Part shown: one piece after another, positions 1 to 8,360 of the stretch | How positions within the stretch are numbered: position 1 is the stretch's first letter | Layout of the letters: each line of letters begins with the position of its first letter | Origin: Oligella ureolytica DSM 18253 | GTDB taxonomy: Bacteria; Pseudomonadota; Gammaproteobacteria; Burkholderiales; Burkholderiaceae_B | NCBI RefSeq assembly: GCF_000373745.1 | Contig: NZ_KB892282.1 | Location: 1-64,000 of the forward strand | Direction of reading: 5' to 3' | Length of the DNA: 64,000 nt | Notes under the pieces: model-generated | The model's database searches: none | Seen by the model: the letters and a program-made list of their open reading frames with translations, nothing else | Told to the model about the DNA's origin: nothing | Position numbers and translations under genes: made by a program

Positions 1-112
1 TATCAAACCTTACTATTTCTTCATAACTTAAGTATAAGCACTTAAAACATAATTTATTTGGCTCACCGTCGTGAAACGGTGACTGCACATTATGCCAAGT
101 GCCCACACTTAT

Positions 113-136
113 CGGTTGTTAAATTGTTAAAGAACA
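113..136 (-). promoter_or_regulatory. boxA-type antitermination site of rRNA leader
   Basis: The minus strand reads TGTTCTTTAACAATTTAAC followed by AACCG, matching the NusB/NusE-binding boxA region found ahead of 16S genes. A hairpin (63-82, arms TCACCGT/ACGGTGA) lies just downstream in the leader and probably belongs to the processing or structural leader elements. Confidence 0.75.
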
Positions 137-294
137 TATTGGCTGATTTCAACCAAGTAATTAATCAAACTAAATCGCATCCTAACGATGCACTATTTAA
201 TCAATTAATTTGTTGTCATCACCCTGTCACATCCGCCGTTAATAATAAAAACTAGAACTTATTAACTAGTGCTTCGTGAGCAGCAAAGATTTAA

Positions 295-323
295 ATTATG
301 ACCCATCTAAATCTCTTTGTCAA
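295..323 (-). promoter_or_regulatory. rrn promoter, proximal copy
   Basis: On the minus strand a perfect -35 TTGACA (318-323) is followed, after exactly 17 bases, by a -10 CATAAT (295-300). An A/T-rich run just upstream of the -35 could act as an UP element. It is the nearest of three matching promoters to the leader boxA. Confidence 0.8.
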
Positions 324-454
324 CACTTTTTATCAAAAACTTTAAATTAATTTAAAAACTTAATTCGAAGTGTTGTTTTTGTCGCAAGAAACTAAAAGTT
401 TCTTTTCATCAACCTCCGGGATAACCCCAGTTGCCTTAGCGACGAAAGATATGA

Positions 455-483
455 ATTATGAATCATTCAAACCTTCTTGTCAA
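455..483 (-). promoter_or_regulatory. rrn promoter, middle copy
   Basis: The minus strand carries TTGACA (478-483), 17 bases, then CATAAT (455-460), in the same sequence setting as the proximal copy about 160 bases away, including the AT-rich upstream stretch. This is a tandem P2-type arrangement for the same rRNA operon. Confidence 0.8.
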
Positions 484-602
484 CACCATTTTATCAAAAC
501 TTAAAAATAATTTAAAACCAATAAATCGATGTTGCTTTTCATCACTCACAGCTTTTTAGTCTCTTAGGGATTTCCCTAATGCGTGAGCAACGAAAGAGAT
601 GA

Positions 603-631
603 ATTATGACCCATCTAACTCAACCTGTCAA
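603..631 (-). promoter_or_regulatory. rrn promoter, distal copy
   Basis: The minus strand carries TTGACA (626-631), 17 bases, then CATAAT (603-608). The spacer begins like that of the proximal copy (a shared ATGGGT next to the -10). The upstream AT stretch seen with the other two copies is weaker here. It is the outermost of three tandem promoters. Confidence 0.75.
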
Positions 632-774
632 GCAACTTGTGTGTTTTAACGACAAATTGTGTCATTAAAACATCCTCCCACCTTTATCTCCGGCTTACCC
701 CCCTTCTTGAACCCCTTATATAGAGGCTTTTGCAGTCCCGACAACATTCACAATAACCCTACATTTTATCCACT

Positions 775-835
775 TTGATCTGTGTCAACACTTGTCTTTC
801 TGTTGCTTGTCACCTTGGGTTAACTTGGCGATAAT
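775..835 (+). promoter_or_regulatory. FNR-type site and promoter for nrdG-nrdD
   Basis: TTGATCTGTGTCAA at 775-788 is an FNR/NNR-family inverted repeat (TTGAT-N4-GTCAA). Downstream are -35 TTGTCA (807-812), a 17-base spacer, and -10 GATAAT (830-835). A start near 842 would put the FNR centre at about -60.5, the classic class I activator position. Oxygen-limited induction of an anaerobic reductase fits the genes behind it. The site and spacing are read from sequence; the regulation is inferred. Confidence 0.6.
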
Positions 836-891
836 CCAACTAAACACAATATGCGGTGTTTTATTTATCAGAAAACACAATATGTAGTTAT

Positions 892-1368
892 ATGAAAAAT
901 TTAAGATACCGTCATGAAGAAGTTGTTTGGCTAGAAGTGCCGGGCGAAGTATCGCTCGCCTATCACATCACTGGTTGCCCTTTACGCTGTAAAGGCTGTC
1001 ACAGCGCAGACACTTGGAAGGTAGGCTCCGGCAAATTATTAACTCCCGAGCATTTTTCCAAACAACTACAACAGTATAAGAACTTAATAACCTGTGTTCT
1101 CTTTATGGGTGGCGAATGGCTACCTGAACAGTTATTAACCTATTTACAGTTAGCACAAGAGGCTGATTTAAAGACTTGTTTATATACAGGCTTTGAAAAA
1201 GAGCAGGTGCCAGCTGAGTTATTACCGCTCTTGGACTATTTAAAAACCGGTCCTTGGATTCCTGAACGTGGTGGTCTAGATAATCCAACAACTAATCAAC
1301 GTTTTATAAGCCAACGCAGCGGTGTCCTACTTAATCATCTTTTTCACCCTACCCTACGCAAGGAATAA
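892..1368 (+). CDS. nrdG: anaerobic ribonucleotide reductase activating protein (radical SAM)
   Basis: This is a 158-residue radical SAM activase. The CxxxCxxC iron-sulfur motif is visible as CPLRCKGC near residues 29-36, followed by the glycine-rich MGGEW segment. It would cleave S-adenosylmethionine and install the glycyl radical on NrdD, encoded immediately downstream with 4 bases between the genes. The ATG at 892 is preferred because homology begins there; an upstream GTG at 856 would add 12 unconserved residues. No strong ribosome site precedes either start. Co-transcription with nrdD from the FNR-type promoter is likely. Confidence 0.85.
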   Translation: MKNLRYRHEEVVWLEVPGEVSLAYHITGCPLRCKGCHSADTWKVGSGKLLTPEHFSKQLQQYKNLITCVLFMGGEWLPEQLLTYLQLAQEADLKTCLYTGFEKEQVPAELLPLLDYLKTGPWIPERGGLDNPTTNQRFISQRSGVLLNHLFHPTLRKE

Positions 1369-1372
1369 AGAC

Positions 1373-3154
1373 ATGATACGTTTAACTCCAACCCAAATTA
1401 GTGATAAGCTCGCTTTTATGCGGAATTATATCTCCGCCCACAATGCTGCGGACGGTTCAACCATGGATGCGAATGCCAATGTAACTCACAAGAACATTGC
1501 AACGATGGAGAGCGAATTACTTAAAGACTTCTTCATACAAATCAATCGTGCTCAAGTCAGCGCAAAGATAGCCGAGCTCTTTGGACAAGAACTGGCTGAT
1601 GAATATATTCGCCAGATAGAGAACCATGAAATCTACGTACATGATGAGACTAGCTTAAAGCCCTATTGTGTCTCTGTCACCTTATATCCATTTTTGCACG
1701 ATGGCCTGACTAAACTCGGTGGCGAATCCAAAGCACCAAAGCATTTAGATTCCTTTTGCGGCTCCTTTGTCAATTTAGTCTTTGCTATTAGCGCGCAATT
1801 TGCCGGCGCAGTAGCAACGGTAGAGTTTCTAAACTATTTTGATTACTTTGCTCGCAAGGATTACGGTGATAACTACCTTGAAACTCACCCGGAAGAGATC
1901 GCTAATCATCTACAACACGTCGTCTATAGCATCAACCAACCGGCAGCCGCTCGTGGTTATCAAAGTGTGTTTTGGAATATTTCTGTTTACGACCATTATT
2001 ACTTTGATGCCATGTTTGGCAACTTTGTATTTCCGGACTTTACTAAACCTGTTTGGGAAAGTGTCGCGCGACTGCAGGACTTTTTCCTAACTTGGTTTAA
2101 TAAAGAGCGCACCAAAGCCATTCTGACTTTCCCTGTGGTTACAGCCGCAATGCTCACAGAAGATGGCAGATGTAAAGATGACCAGTTTGCCAATCAATTA
2201 GCTAAAGAGCTATCGGAAGGTAATTCTTTCTTTATCTACTTATCAGATAACCCTGATTCACTCGCCTCATGCTGCCGTTTACGCAATGAAATTGATGACC
2301 ACACTTTCTCTTATACCTTGGGTGCAGGAGGTGTCGCCACCGGTTCAATTAATGTTATCACCATCAATATGAACAGGCTGGAACAAGATGGGCGAGATTT
2401 AGCGGTTGAAGTCGATAAAATCCATCGCTATCAATATGCGTACCGTCAATTGATGGAAGACTACTTAAAAGCAGGTATGCTCTCAGTTTATGATGCCGGT
2501 TTTATTACCATGGATAAGCAATTTCTGACGATTGGTATTAATGGCATGGTTGAGGCTGCCGAATCTCAAGGCATCAAGGCCAGTTACAACCCTGAATACA
2601 TTGAGTTTGTCCAAAGCCGTTTAAAGACTATTTTTGATGCGAACAAAATCGCCTCTGCTCACTATGGGGTGCGCTTCAATACCGAGTTTGTTCCTGCTGA
2701 AAACTTAGGTGTTAAAAATGCAAAATGGGATGCTGATGACGGTTATAAAGTTTCTCGCGAATGCTATAACTCCTATTTCTACCCGGTCGAAGACGAAAAG
2801 GTTAATGCTTTGGATAAATTACTCTTACACGGTAGTGAGTTAGTTGATTGGCTGGATGGCGGCTCGGCACTCCACCTAAATATGGACGAAGCGCTAACCA
2901 AACAGGGCTATCGCTCTCTATTTGACATTGCTGCTCGTACCGGTTGTAATTATTTTTGCATTAACGTAAAAATCACCATTTGCAATGAGTGTGAGCACAT
3001 CGATAAGCAAACCTTACAGTTTTGCAGCAGTTGCGGCTCAAGCGACATCGATTATGGCACACGCGTCATTGGGTATTTAAAACGCGTTTCTGCCTATAGT
3101 GAAGGCCGTCGTCGCGAACACGCCTTGCGCCACTATCATCGTGATGCCGCTTAA
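1373..3154 (+). CDS. nrdD: anaerobic (class III) ribonucleoside-triphosphate reductase
   Basis: This 593-residue oxygen-sensitive glycyl-radical enzyme reduces ribonucleotides to deoxyribonucleotides. Visible features are the active-site pair SCCRLRN (Cys near 300), a C-terminal zinc site made of CNEC and CSSC pairs, and the glycyl radical stretch RVIGYLKR (Gly near 567). It is shorter than the E. coli enzyme (712 residues) and starts almost directly in the catalytic fold, so an N-terminal ATP-cone regulatory domain seems absent. The start at 1373 has an AAGGAA ribosome site; an in-frame upstream start overlapping nrdG would add an unconserved leader. Confidence 0.93.
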   Translation: MIRLTPTQISDKLAFMRNYISAHNAADGSTMDANANVTHKNIATMESELLKDFFIQINRAQVSAKIAELFGQELADEYIRQIENHEIYVHDETSLKPYCVSVTLYPFLHDGLTKLGGESKAPKHLDSFCGSFVNLVFAISAQFAGAVATVEFLNYFDYFARKDYGDNYLETHPEEIANHLQHVVYSINQPAAARGYQSVFWNISVYDHYYFDAMFGNFVFPDFTKPVWESVARLQDFFLTWFNKERTKAILTFPVVTAAMLTEDGRCKDDQFANQLAKELSEGNSFFIYLSDNPDSLASCCRLRNEIDDHTFSYTLGAGGVATGSINVITINMNRLEQDGRDLAVEVDKIHRYQYAYRQLMEDYLKAGMLSVYDAGFITMDKQFLTIGINGMVEAAESQGIKASYNPEYIEFVQSRLKTIFDANKIASAHYGVRFNTEFVPAENLGVKNAKWDADDGYKVSRECYNSYFYPVEDEKVNALDKLLLHGSELVDWLDGGSALHLNMDEALTKQGYRSLFDIAARTGCNYFCINVKITICNECEHIDKQTLQFCSSCGSSDIDYGTRVIGYLKRVSAYSEGRRREHALRHYHRDAA

Positions 3155-3172
3155 CGCTTATTAAACTTCACT

Positions 3173-3206
3173 AAAAAGGCGCTCCTTTATATTAGGGGCG
3201 CCTTTT
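3173..3206. terminator. bidirectional terminator between nrdD and the adenine methylase gene
   Basis: A hairpin with arms AAAAGGCGC/GCGCCTTTT is flanked by A and T runs, so it can terminate both convergent genes. Confidence 0.8.
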
Positions 3207-4095
3207 AGCTTCCTATGACCAATATCTCCAACACATTCGCCCTACCCTCAGCCTTAGCTGAAATAGCACGCCGAGCATTAATTCTCAGCAAACGGTACTC
3301 TATATATAGTTCATCAAAAAAATCATCACTTGCTTGGGTGTTTTTAGGATCGGAATTGCTTAAAATAAACTTGGCTTTTTTCGCATGAATCTGATCACAA
3401 AAACGTGCTAATCGTATTTGCTCGCTATCATCAAAGGCAGTTTTGGCATAGGAGGTAAAAGTCGACGTGGTAGACAATGGTCTGTAGGGACTATCAAAAT
3501 AAAATAACGTCCTCTCATCTGCAAAACTGAACGTCTCGGCAAAATCACCCAACAAAATCTCGGTGTCTTGTAAAAGCTCACTTACTTTCAGCACATTATG
3601 CTCATCAGCTAATTTAATACGCTTTTTCTTACTAAAAGGCACATTAAACAGCCCGCTGCTATTTACTCTATAGAGACCATTAAAGCCAAGCTTATTTAAA
3701 ACAACAAATAAAGCCGCATGCTCTGGACTCGCATCCTGCGCAACGATACCTTGATTAAAACTCTCTCTCGTTGAGTAATAAAACTGCTCCCGCCTCTCAT
3801 CACTTGGCAAGGCATTAAACTCCGCTTCAATGTCCCGCAATAATATTAGCAGCTCATTGCTCTGATCTCTGAGCTTAAGATAGAGGTTAATCAGCTCAGG
3901 ATTAACATCAGATATCACCTTTTCTTTGAACTGAAATTGATTACAGACGGCAAAAAACATACCGCCCCCACCAACAAAAGGCTCAACATAACGATCAAAA
4001 GAATCCCAATCAATAAAGTCTTGGGATTCCTGAATAATAGTTGTGGACAATCGGTATTTGCCACCTGCCCATTTAATCACTGGCTTGGCAATCAT
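3205..4095 (-). CDS. D12-class DNA adenine (N6) methyltransferase, Dam/DpnM-like
   Basis: This 296-residue methyltransferase has the N-terminal PVIKWAGGK signature, the SAM-binding motif EPFVGGGGMFF (residues 39-49) and a catalytic motif IV at 201-204. Motif IV reads DSPY instead of the usual DPPY. The following RPLSTTSTFTSY segment resembles DpnM/Dam enzymes that methylate GATC, so GATC specificity is a reasonable guess. No endonuclease lies beside it, so it behaves as a solitary methylase. It is convergent with nrdD. The serine may lower activity or be tolerated; sequence alone cannot say. Confidence 0.8.
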   Translation of the reverse strand: MIAKPVIKWAGGKYRLSTTIIQESQDFIDWDSFDRYVEPFVGGGGMFFAVCNQFQFKEKVISDVNPELINLYLKLRDQSNELLILLRDIEAEFNALPSDERREQFYYSTRESFNQGIVAQDASPEHAALFVVLNKLGFNGLYRVNSSGLFNVPFSKKKRIKLADEHNVLKVSELLQDTEILLGDFAETFSFADERTLFYFDSPYRPLSTTSTFTSYAKTAFDDSEQIRLARFCDQIHAKKAKFILSNSDPKNTQASDDFFDELYIEYRLLRINARRAISAKAEGRANVLEILVIGS

Positions 4096-4143
4096 ACTTT
4101 GCTTTGTAACATTGAAAACTACCTAAATATATACCACCCTAGT

Positions 4144-5028
4144 TTATCGTAAATTTTTCTGTAAAAACCTTAGACCATCTAAAACTGACTTATAAGCGAC
4201 CGTACCATGCGATTCGCCGGCATAGGTCGCAAACTCGACGGCCACCCCCTCAGCTTTTAATTGCTGATAAAGATTCTGAGCCTGACCCGTCATATCGCGA
4301 TGTCTTCGTCTGGCATCATCACGCGCTGCGACTGCCTCTAACTCTCCAACGGTAATCCGTACATATTTATGATGTGTTTGCTGCCAACTATCGGCAAAGT
4401 CAAGGATACGCTGTTTGTGCCACCAGATAGACGGGCTTGATAAAACAAAATAAGTAAATCGGGAGTCTTGATGCAATAAATCATAGAGCCCATAAAGTGC
4501 ACCGAATGAATGCCCATAAATTGCTAATTTCGATAAATCTAACTCAAAGTTAATCGCTAAATAATCCGTGAGTTCGTAATTTAGGAACTCATAAAAGCGG
4601 TCACCCTGTCCGTAACTCTTTCGCTCCTCCTCAGTCGCATCCTCTCGTAGTGGCGGTGTGTAATCCAAAGAACGCTGCTTAATATCGAGCAAGTTATCTG
4701 CGGAATAGCCTACACCGACGATTAATAAAGACAGCGCATTGTCTTTCGCCGGGCTTTGCGAAAGCGCCTTAGCAAAGGTTACTACACTAGAGAAATAAGC
4801 ATCGCCATCTAAAACAAATAAGACGGGGTAGCCGCTGTCAGGTTTAGGACCAAAAAGTGCCGTTTGAATTCTATACCTTCTTTTTGTTGCTTGTGATTCA
4901 ACCATAATCTCTTTAGCAAAACTTAATTCAACGGGCTCAGGCTCGCTTAGCACCCCTAGCGGACCCCTTGTCTGGGCTACCGATAAGGGTGCAAAAGCCA
5001 TTAGAATTAAAAAAATGAATCCTCTCAT
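4144..5028 (-). CDS. periplasmic alpha/beta-hydrolase, IroE/BesA-like siderophore esterase
   Basis: This 294-residue protein has an N-terminal signal peptide ending near AQTRG, so export is expected. The nucleophile elbow GHSFGAL and the early VLFVLDGDAYF strand are typical of the esterase D/IroE family, which cleaves ferric or apo tri-catecholate siderophores. A late GESHG motif could supply the catalytic histidine. It lies 28 bases downstream of the TonB receptor on the same strand, so it probably processes the siderophore that the receptor imports. No siderophore synthesis genes are nearby. Substrate is inferred from context. Confidence 0.75.
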   Translation of the reverse strand: MRGFIFLILMAFAPLSVAQTRGPLGVLSEPEPVELSFAKEIMVESQATKRRYRIQTALFGPKPDSGYPVLFVLDGDAYFSSVVTFAKALSQSPAKDNALSLLIVGVGYSADNLLDIKQRSLDYTPPLREDATEEERKSYGQGDRFYEFLNYELTDYLAINFELDLSKLAIYGHSFGALYGLYDLLHQDSRFTYFVLSSPSIWWHKQRILDFADSWQQTHHKYVRITVGELEAVAARDDARRRHRDMTGQAQNLYQQLKAEGVAVEFATYAGESHGTVAYKSVLDGLRFLQKNLR

Positions 5029-5056
5029 CTACCTGATTAATTTTAATAACACGATT

Positions 5057-7192
5057 TTAGAAACGATAACTGATATTTACTTTTGCCGTCCTTTCTTTAC
5101 CCGGGATATTAAAGGTATTAAACGAACCGACGCGCGCATAGTATTTGCGGTTTGCCACGTTATCCACGTTTAACTGCAACTTCAAACGCTCTGTCAGCTG
5201 ATAACTTGCCATCACATCGATGGTAGCATGGCCCGGCCCTCTAACCCCCTGTGATGATTCAATCGACGTCATCGCATTAATACCGGCCCCCAACACCAGC
5301 GCATGCGTTACATCGTAGGTCGACCATAAGTTGAAAGTATGACGCGGCATCAGCAAGAAAATCCCATCATCGCGCGTGGTTGAGCCCACCTCAATATCAC
5401 TGTCGAGATAACTATAACCTGCATGTATACGCCATTTATCTGTTATTTGGCCGCTTACTTCAAACTCCGCCCCTTGCATCACACGCTTTCCAAGCGCAGC
5501 GAATTGAGCGTTATTGGCGGGGATACTGGCTGCAGCATTTTCATCGCGCATTCGATAGAGAGAAAGACGTACATTTAGGGCATCATAGAAAAAGGCCCCT
5601 TTATAGCCCAACTCAACCTGACTGCCATGACGAGGTTTAAGTAGCTTATTATCAACACCTAACGACTCTTGTGGACGATACAAAGCAGAATAACTGGCAT
5701 ATAGGCTATTTTGCTCATTAAGATCGAGTACTACCCCACCGTAACCGGTAAACTTAGTATCACTTCTATTGTCTTTATCAACGCCATCGCCAGACTGTAT
5801 CTCATAACGACCAAGACGTCCGCCTACAATCACCGTAAAGTAATCAGTAGGACGCATGACAAATTTAGTATATAAACCGCTTTCTTTAAGCGTCGTTTCT
5901 GTCAACGAATGACTAAAACCGGCAAGACCTGCTTTAGCTGAACCCATTAAATCAACATAAGCAATACGCTCAACGTCCGTGTAATGCACTTTACCTAAAG
6001 AACGCGCTCGCGCTTGATCATAATCGGTATTGGCATAGTGATAGTCCGCTCCGACCACCCATTCATTAACTGTCGAACCTAGTCTAAATGAACGGCTATA
6101 ACTCGCATCAATGCTAAAACTTTCTTGCTTAATTAACGTCCCAAGCCCGGTAACAGCAACAAAACCCTGCGTATCTAAGGCGCTACCGGCAAAAGTATAA
6201 TTAGAGTCTGCATGACGATCAGAATAACGCGTAGACACTTTAGCAAAAGAACCATCCGCAAAGTGATGCTTTAAATCGGCAAATACGTCATGGCTATCCA
6301 TCGTAAAATCATTCCACGAGCTGCCGACAAAGGTCTGATCGGGCAATGGCAACACACTACCATCAGCCTCTGTGGGTAGACCATTAAACGGAGTAATTTT
6401 ACGCTGCTGGTAGAGATAACCTAAACCCAAGGTAGTCGATGGGGAGATATCCCAATCCAATGCCCCATAAAAAGTCTCATGGTGGTTATTATTTTTAGCA
6501 GGACGCGGAGACTCACCTGAGGTTTGAGCCACTATGCGCCCTCGCACTGTCCCACTACTATTTAATGGTCCGGAAACATCACCATCAACTACATAATAAT
6601 CACGCGTACCATACCCTAAGTTAAAAGCCCCCTGTAACTCTTTGGTTGGGCGCTTACGAACGAAGTTTACCACCCCACCCATCTCACCGGAACTATCAAA
6701 TAGACCACTTGGGCCGCGCAGCACTTCCACACGGTCAAAGGCAATCAGGTTCGGCAACGTACCATTAATACTTTGCATTGGTGCAGTCAGACCATCAATA
6801 CTATATTCATCATACTCATAGCCACGAGCATAGACCGAAGAACGACCATCATCATTACGCAATACCCGTAAGCCCGGTGTACGCTCAGCCAGTTGGTCAA
6901 AGGTCTTGACATTACGGTCACGAATCTGAGCGCTCGTAATAATACTGACCGATTGCGGAATTTGACGCACCACTGTTGGTAGCTTAGAGCCGACTGTGGC
7001 AGCGTAAGAGCTGTAATCTCGTGTATTGTCAGTCACAATGGCATCATATTCACGCTCCGTGACGACATGAAGCGTCGCTAAGTCAACAATCTCACCCTCA
7101 TCATTTGTTTGAGCTGACTGCGCATAAACCATCTGGCCACCGAACACTACATAGCATCCGAGCAAAGCACGTAAGTACGTTAATTTAAACAT
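5057..7192 (-). CDS. TonB-dependent siderophore outer-membrane receptor
   Basis: This 711-residue outer-membrane receptor has a signal peptide ending around residue 25 (VYAQS) and a plug domain near residues 70-180 (PQSVSIITSAQIRDRN, then ARGYEYDEYSIDG). The rest is a beta-barrel ending in a terminal phenylalanine (KVNISYRF). The plug resembles the FhuA/FpvA/PupB type that imports ferric siderophores. The divergent AraC gene and a Fur-like box upstream support iron-repressed, ligand-induced expression. With no synthesis genes seen, it may take up a siderophore made by other organisms. Confidence 0.9.
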   Translation of the reverse strand: MFKLTYLRALLGCYVVFGGQMVYAQSAQTNDEGEIVDLATLHVVTEREYDAIVTDNTRDYSSYAATVGSKLPTVVRQIPQSVSIITSAQIRDRNVKTFDQLAERTPGLRVLRNDDGRSSVYARGYEYDEYSIDGLTAPMQSINGTLPNLIAFDRVEVLRGPSGLFDSSGEMGGVVNFVRKRPTKELQGAFNLGYGTRDYYVVDGDVSGPLNSSGTVRGRIVAQTSGESPRPAKNNNHHETFYGALDWDISPSTTLGLGYLYQQRKITPFNGLPTEADGSVLPLPDQTFVGSSWNDFTMDSHDVFADLKHHFADGSFAKVSTRYSDRHADSNYTFAGSALDTQGFVAVTGLGTLIKQESFSIDASYSRSFRLGSTVNEWVVGADYHYANTDYDQARARSLGKVHYTDVERIAYVDLMGSAKAGLAGFSHSLTETTLKESGLYTKFVMRPTDYFTVIVGGRLGRYEIQSGDGVDKDNRSDTKFTGYGGVVLDLNEQNSLYASYSALYRPQESLGVDNKLLKPRHGSQVELGYKGAFFYDALNVRLSLYRMRDENAAASIPANNAQFAALGKRVMQGAEFEVSGQITDKWRIHAGYSYLDSDIEVGSTTRDDGIFLLMPRHTFNLWSTYDVTHALVLGAGINAMTSIESSQGVRGPGHATIDVMASYQLTERLKLQLNVDNVANRKYYARVGSFNTFNIPGKERTAKVNISYRF

Positions 7193-7239
7193 TTTTCCCT
7201 CACAATAAAGTTAAGAAAAATTTTAAATGATTCGTTACA

Positions 7240-7260
7240 ATAATTGAGAACGATTCTTAT
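7240..7260. promoter_or_regulatory. Fur box between TonB receptor and AraC genes
   Basis: The sequence TAATTGAGAACGATTCTTAT is a Fur-like imperfect palindrome in the 110-base divergent intergenic region. It could repress both the receptor and the AraC gene under iron-replete conditions. This is a consensus match only. Confidence 0.65.
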
Positions 7261-7302
7261 TTAAGAAGCGACAATGTATATTGATTTGTGGACAAACGGT
7301 AA

Positions 7303-8223
7303 ATGACAAGCAAATTCTTCCATAGTGATCACCTAGTTTGGTTAGTTAATCACGATCAGGCACATGACTTTTTAGAGGGGCGATACTTTTTTAGACAGCT
7401 TAACAGTGGGCTGAGCATTCATGGTGGTACGCTATGCCCCAGTCAATCCCTCAAATCAGGTCGCATCATTAATCGCTACGTCAATCTCATCGTCCTACTG
7501 GAAGGCAGCCTACGCTTTGCCATTAATGAGCAGCGCTACGATATTACAGCCGCCTCTCATGGCAAGCTGATTTTAATCACACCTGACAACAACAGTTTAT
7601 TTACCCGCTACTTAGTCAGTGGCGAACAAAGTACTAAAATCGCTATCAAGGGGATAGACCGTTGGATCGATGATGACGATCAACACCACTACCCGGGCCT
7701 CTATCAACAGGCCGTACGCATTCGTGAACTGGATGCTCAACAGCGTCACTTAAGCCTAAACTTTTTACAACAAACCATGAGCCCCTCCCCCAGTTCGTTA
7801 GTACTTGACTACTCCGCTCTCAAGCTGCTCGATCAGTTATGGGAAAATTTTGCCAGTGATTGCGCCCAACACGAAGCCATCGCTCGAATTAAGCCTCAGC
7901 ACGAGTTTATCAGGCAGCTCACCAACGCATATCAACCCCGCTTAAGCGCACAGGAATTGGCTGATTATCTACACCTTAGCGAACGCACACTGCAACGTCG
8001 TATTAAAAGCCATTTTAATTGCAGTCTTCGTGAGTGGATGCATCAGCAAAAAATGATCTTGGCACTTAAGCTCCTCGTGCAAAATCAACTCAGTATTAGT
8101 GAGGTGTCTTATGAGTGCGGCTATCAGCATGTGTCCAACTTCGGTCAAGCCTTTAAGAAATTCTTTGACTCCACGCCAGCCGAAATACAGCGTGCAAACA
8201 CATCAAAAAGCGCTACCAATTAA
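7303..8223 (+). CDS. AraC-family regulator, PchR/AlcR-like
   Basis: This is a 306-residue protein with a long N-terminal sensing region and a C-terminal double helix-turn-helix AraC domain from about residue 210 (LSAQELADYLHLSERTLQRR, ending with the FGQAFKKFF signature). It is divergently transcribed from the siderophore receptor, sharing the Fur-box region. By analogy with PchR and AlcR it would bind the siderophore internally and activate the receptor and esterase genes. The ligand is unknown. Confidence 0.85.
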   Translation: MTSKFFHSDHLVWLVNHDQAHDFLEGRYFFRQLNSGLSIHGGTLCPSQSLKSGRIINRYVNLIVLLEGSLRFAINEQRYDITAASHGKLILITPDNNSLFTRYLVSGEQSTKIAIKGIDRWIDDDDQHHYPGLYQQAVRIRELDAQQRHLSLNFLQQTMSPSPSSLVLDYSALKLLDQLWENFASDCAQHEAIARIKPQHEFIRQLTNAYQPRLSAQELADYLHLSERTLQRRIKSHFNCSLREWMHQQKMILALKLLVQNQLSISEVSYECGYQHVSNFGQAFKKFFDSTPAEIQRANTSKSATN

Positions 8224-8301
8224 AGAGTAAGTTTTTACTTAGCTTGGCATCACACAACAGCGGCAACACCATTTTTTGATTCATGAAACTGCAACAATGG
8301 C

Positions 8302-8319
8302 CTGTTAACATTTTGTCAC
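8302..8319 (+). promoter_or_regulatory. possible Pho box upstream of phnD
   Basis: CTGTTAACATTTTGTCAC matches about 13 of 18 positions of the PhoB-box consensus, with direct-repeat halves CTGTTA and TTGTCA. A -10-like TAATAT or TTTAAT lies just downstream. Phosphate-starvation control would suit a phosphonate importer. The match is moderate. Confidence 0.4.
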
Positions 8320-8360
8320 TAAGTAATATCTCTTTAATTACGATCTGATAAGGATTTAAC

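Larger units (their letters stand above)
1..640 (-). promoter_or_regulatory. rRNA operon leader and promoter region (16S lies left of the window)
   Basis: Read on the minus strand, this AT-rich stretch has the order of a betaproteobacterial 16S leader: tandem strong promoters, then a boxA antiterminator sequence, then a small hairpin, heading out of the left edge. The boxA core TTCTTTAACAATTT and the following GATAAGTGTGGGCACTTG are typical of 16S leaders. The rRNA itself is not in the window. A short open frame at 58-255 on the plus strand lies antisense in this leader and is not a gene. Confidence 0.85.

Noticed and set aside
58-255. 65-codon open frame on the plus strand
   Set aside because: It lies antisense to the rRNA leader with boxA and a hairpin; there is no ribosome site or family resemblance.
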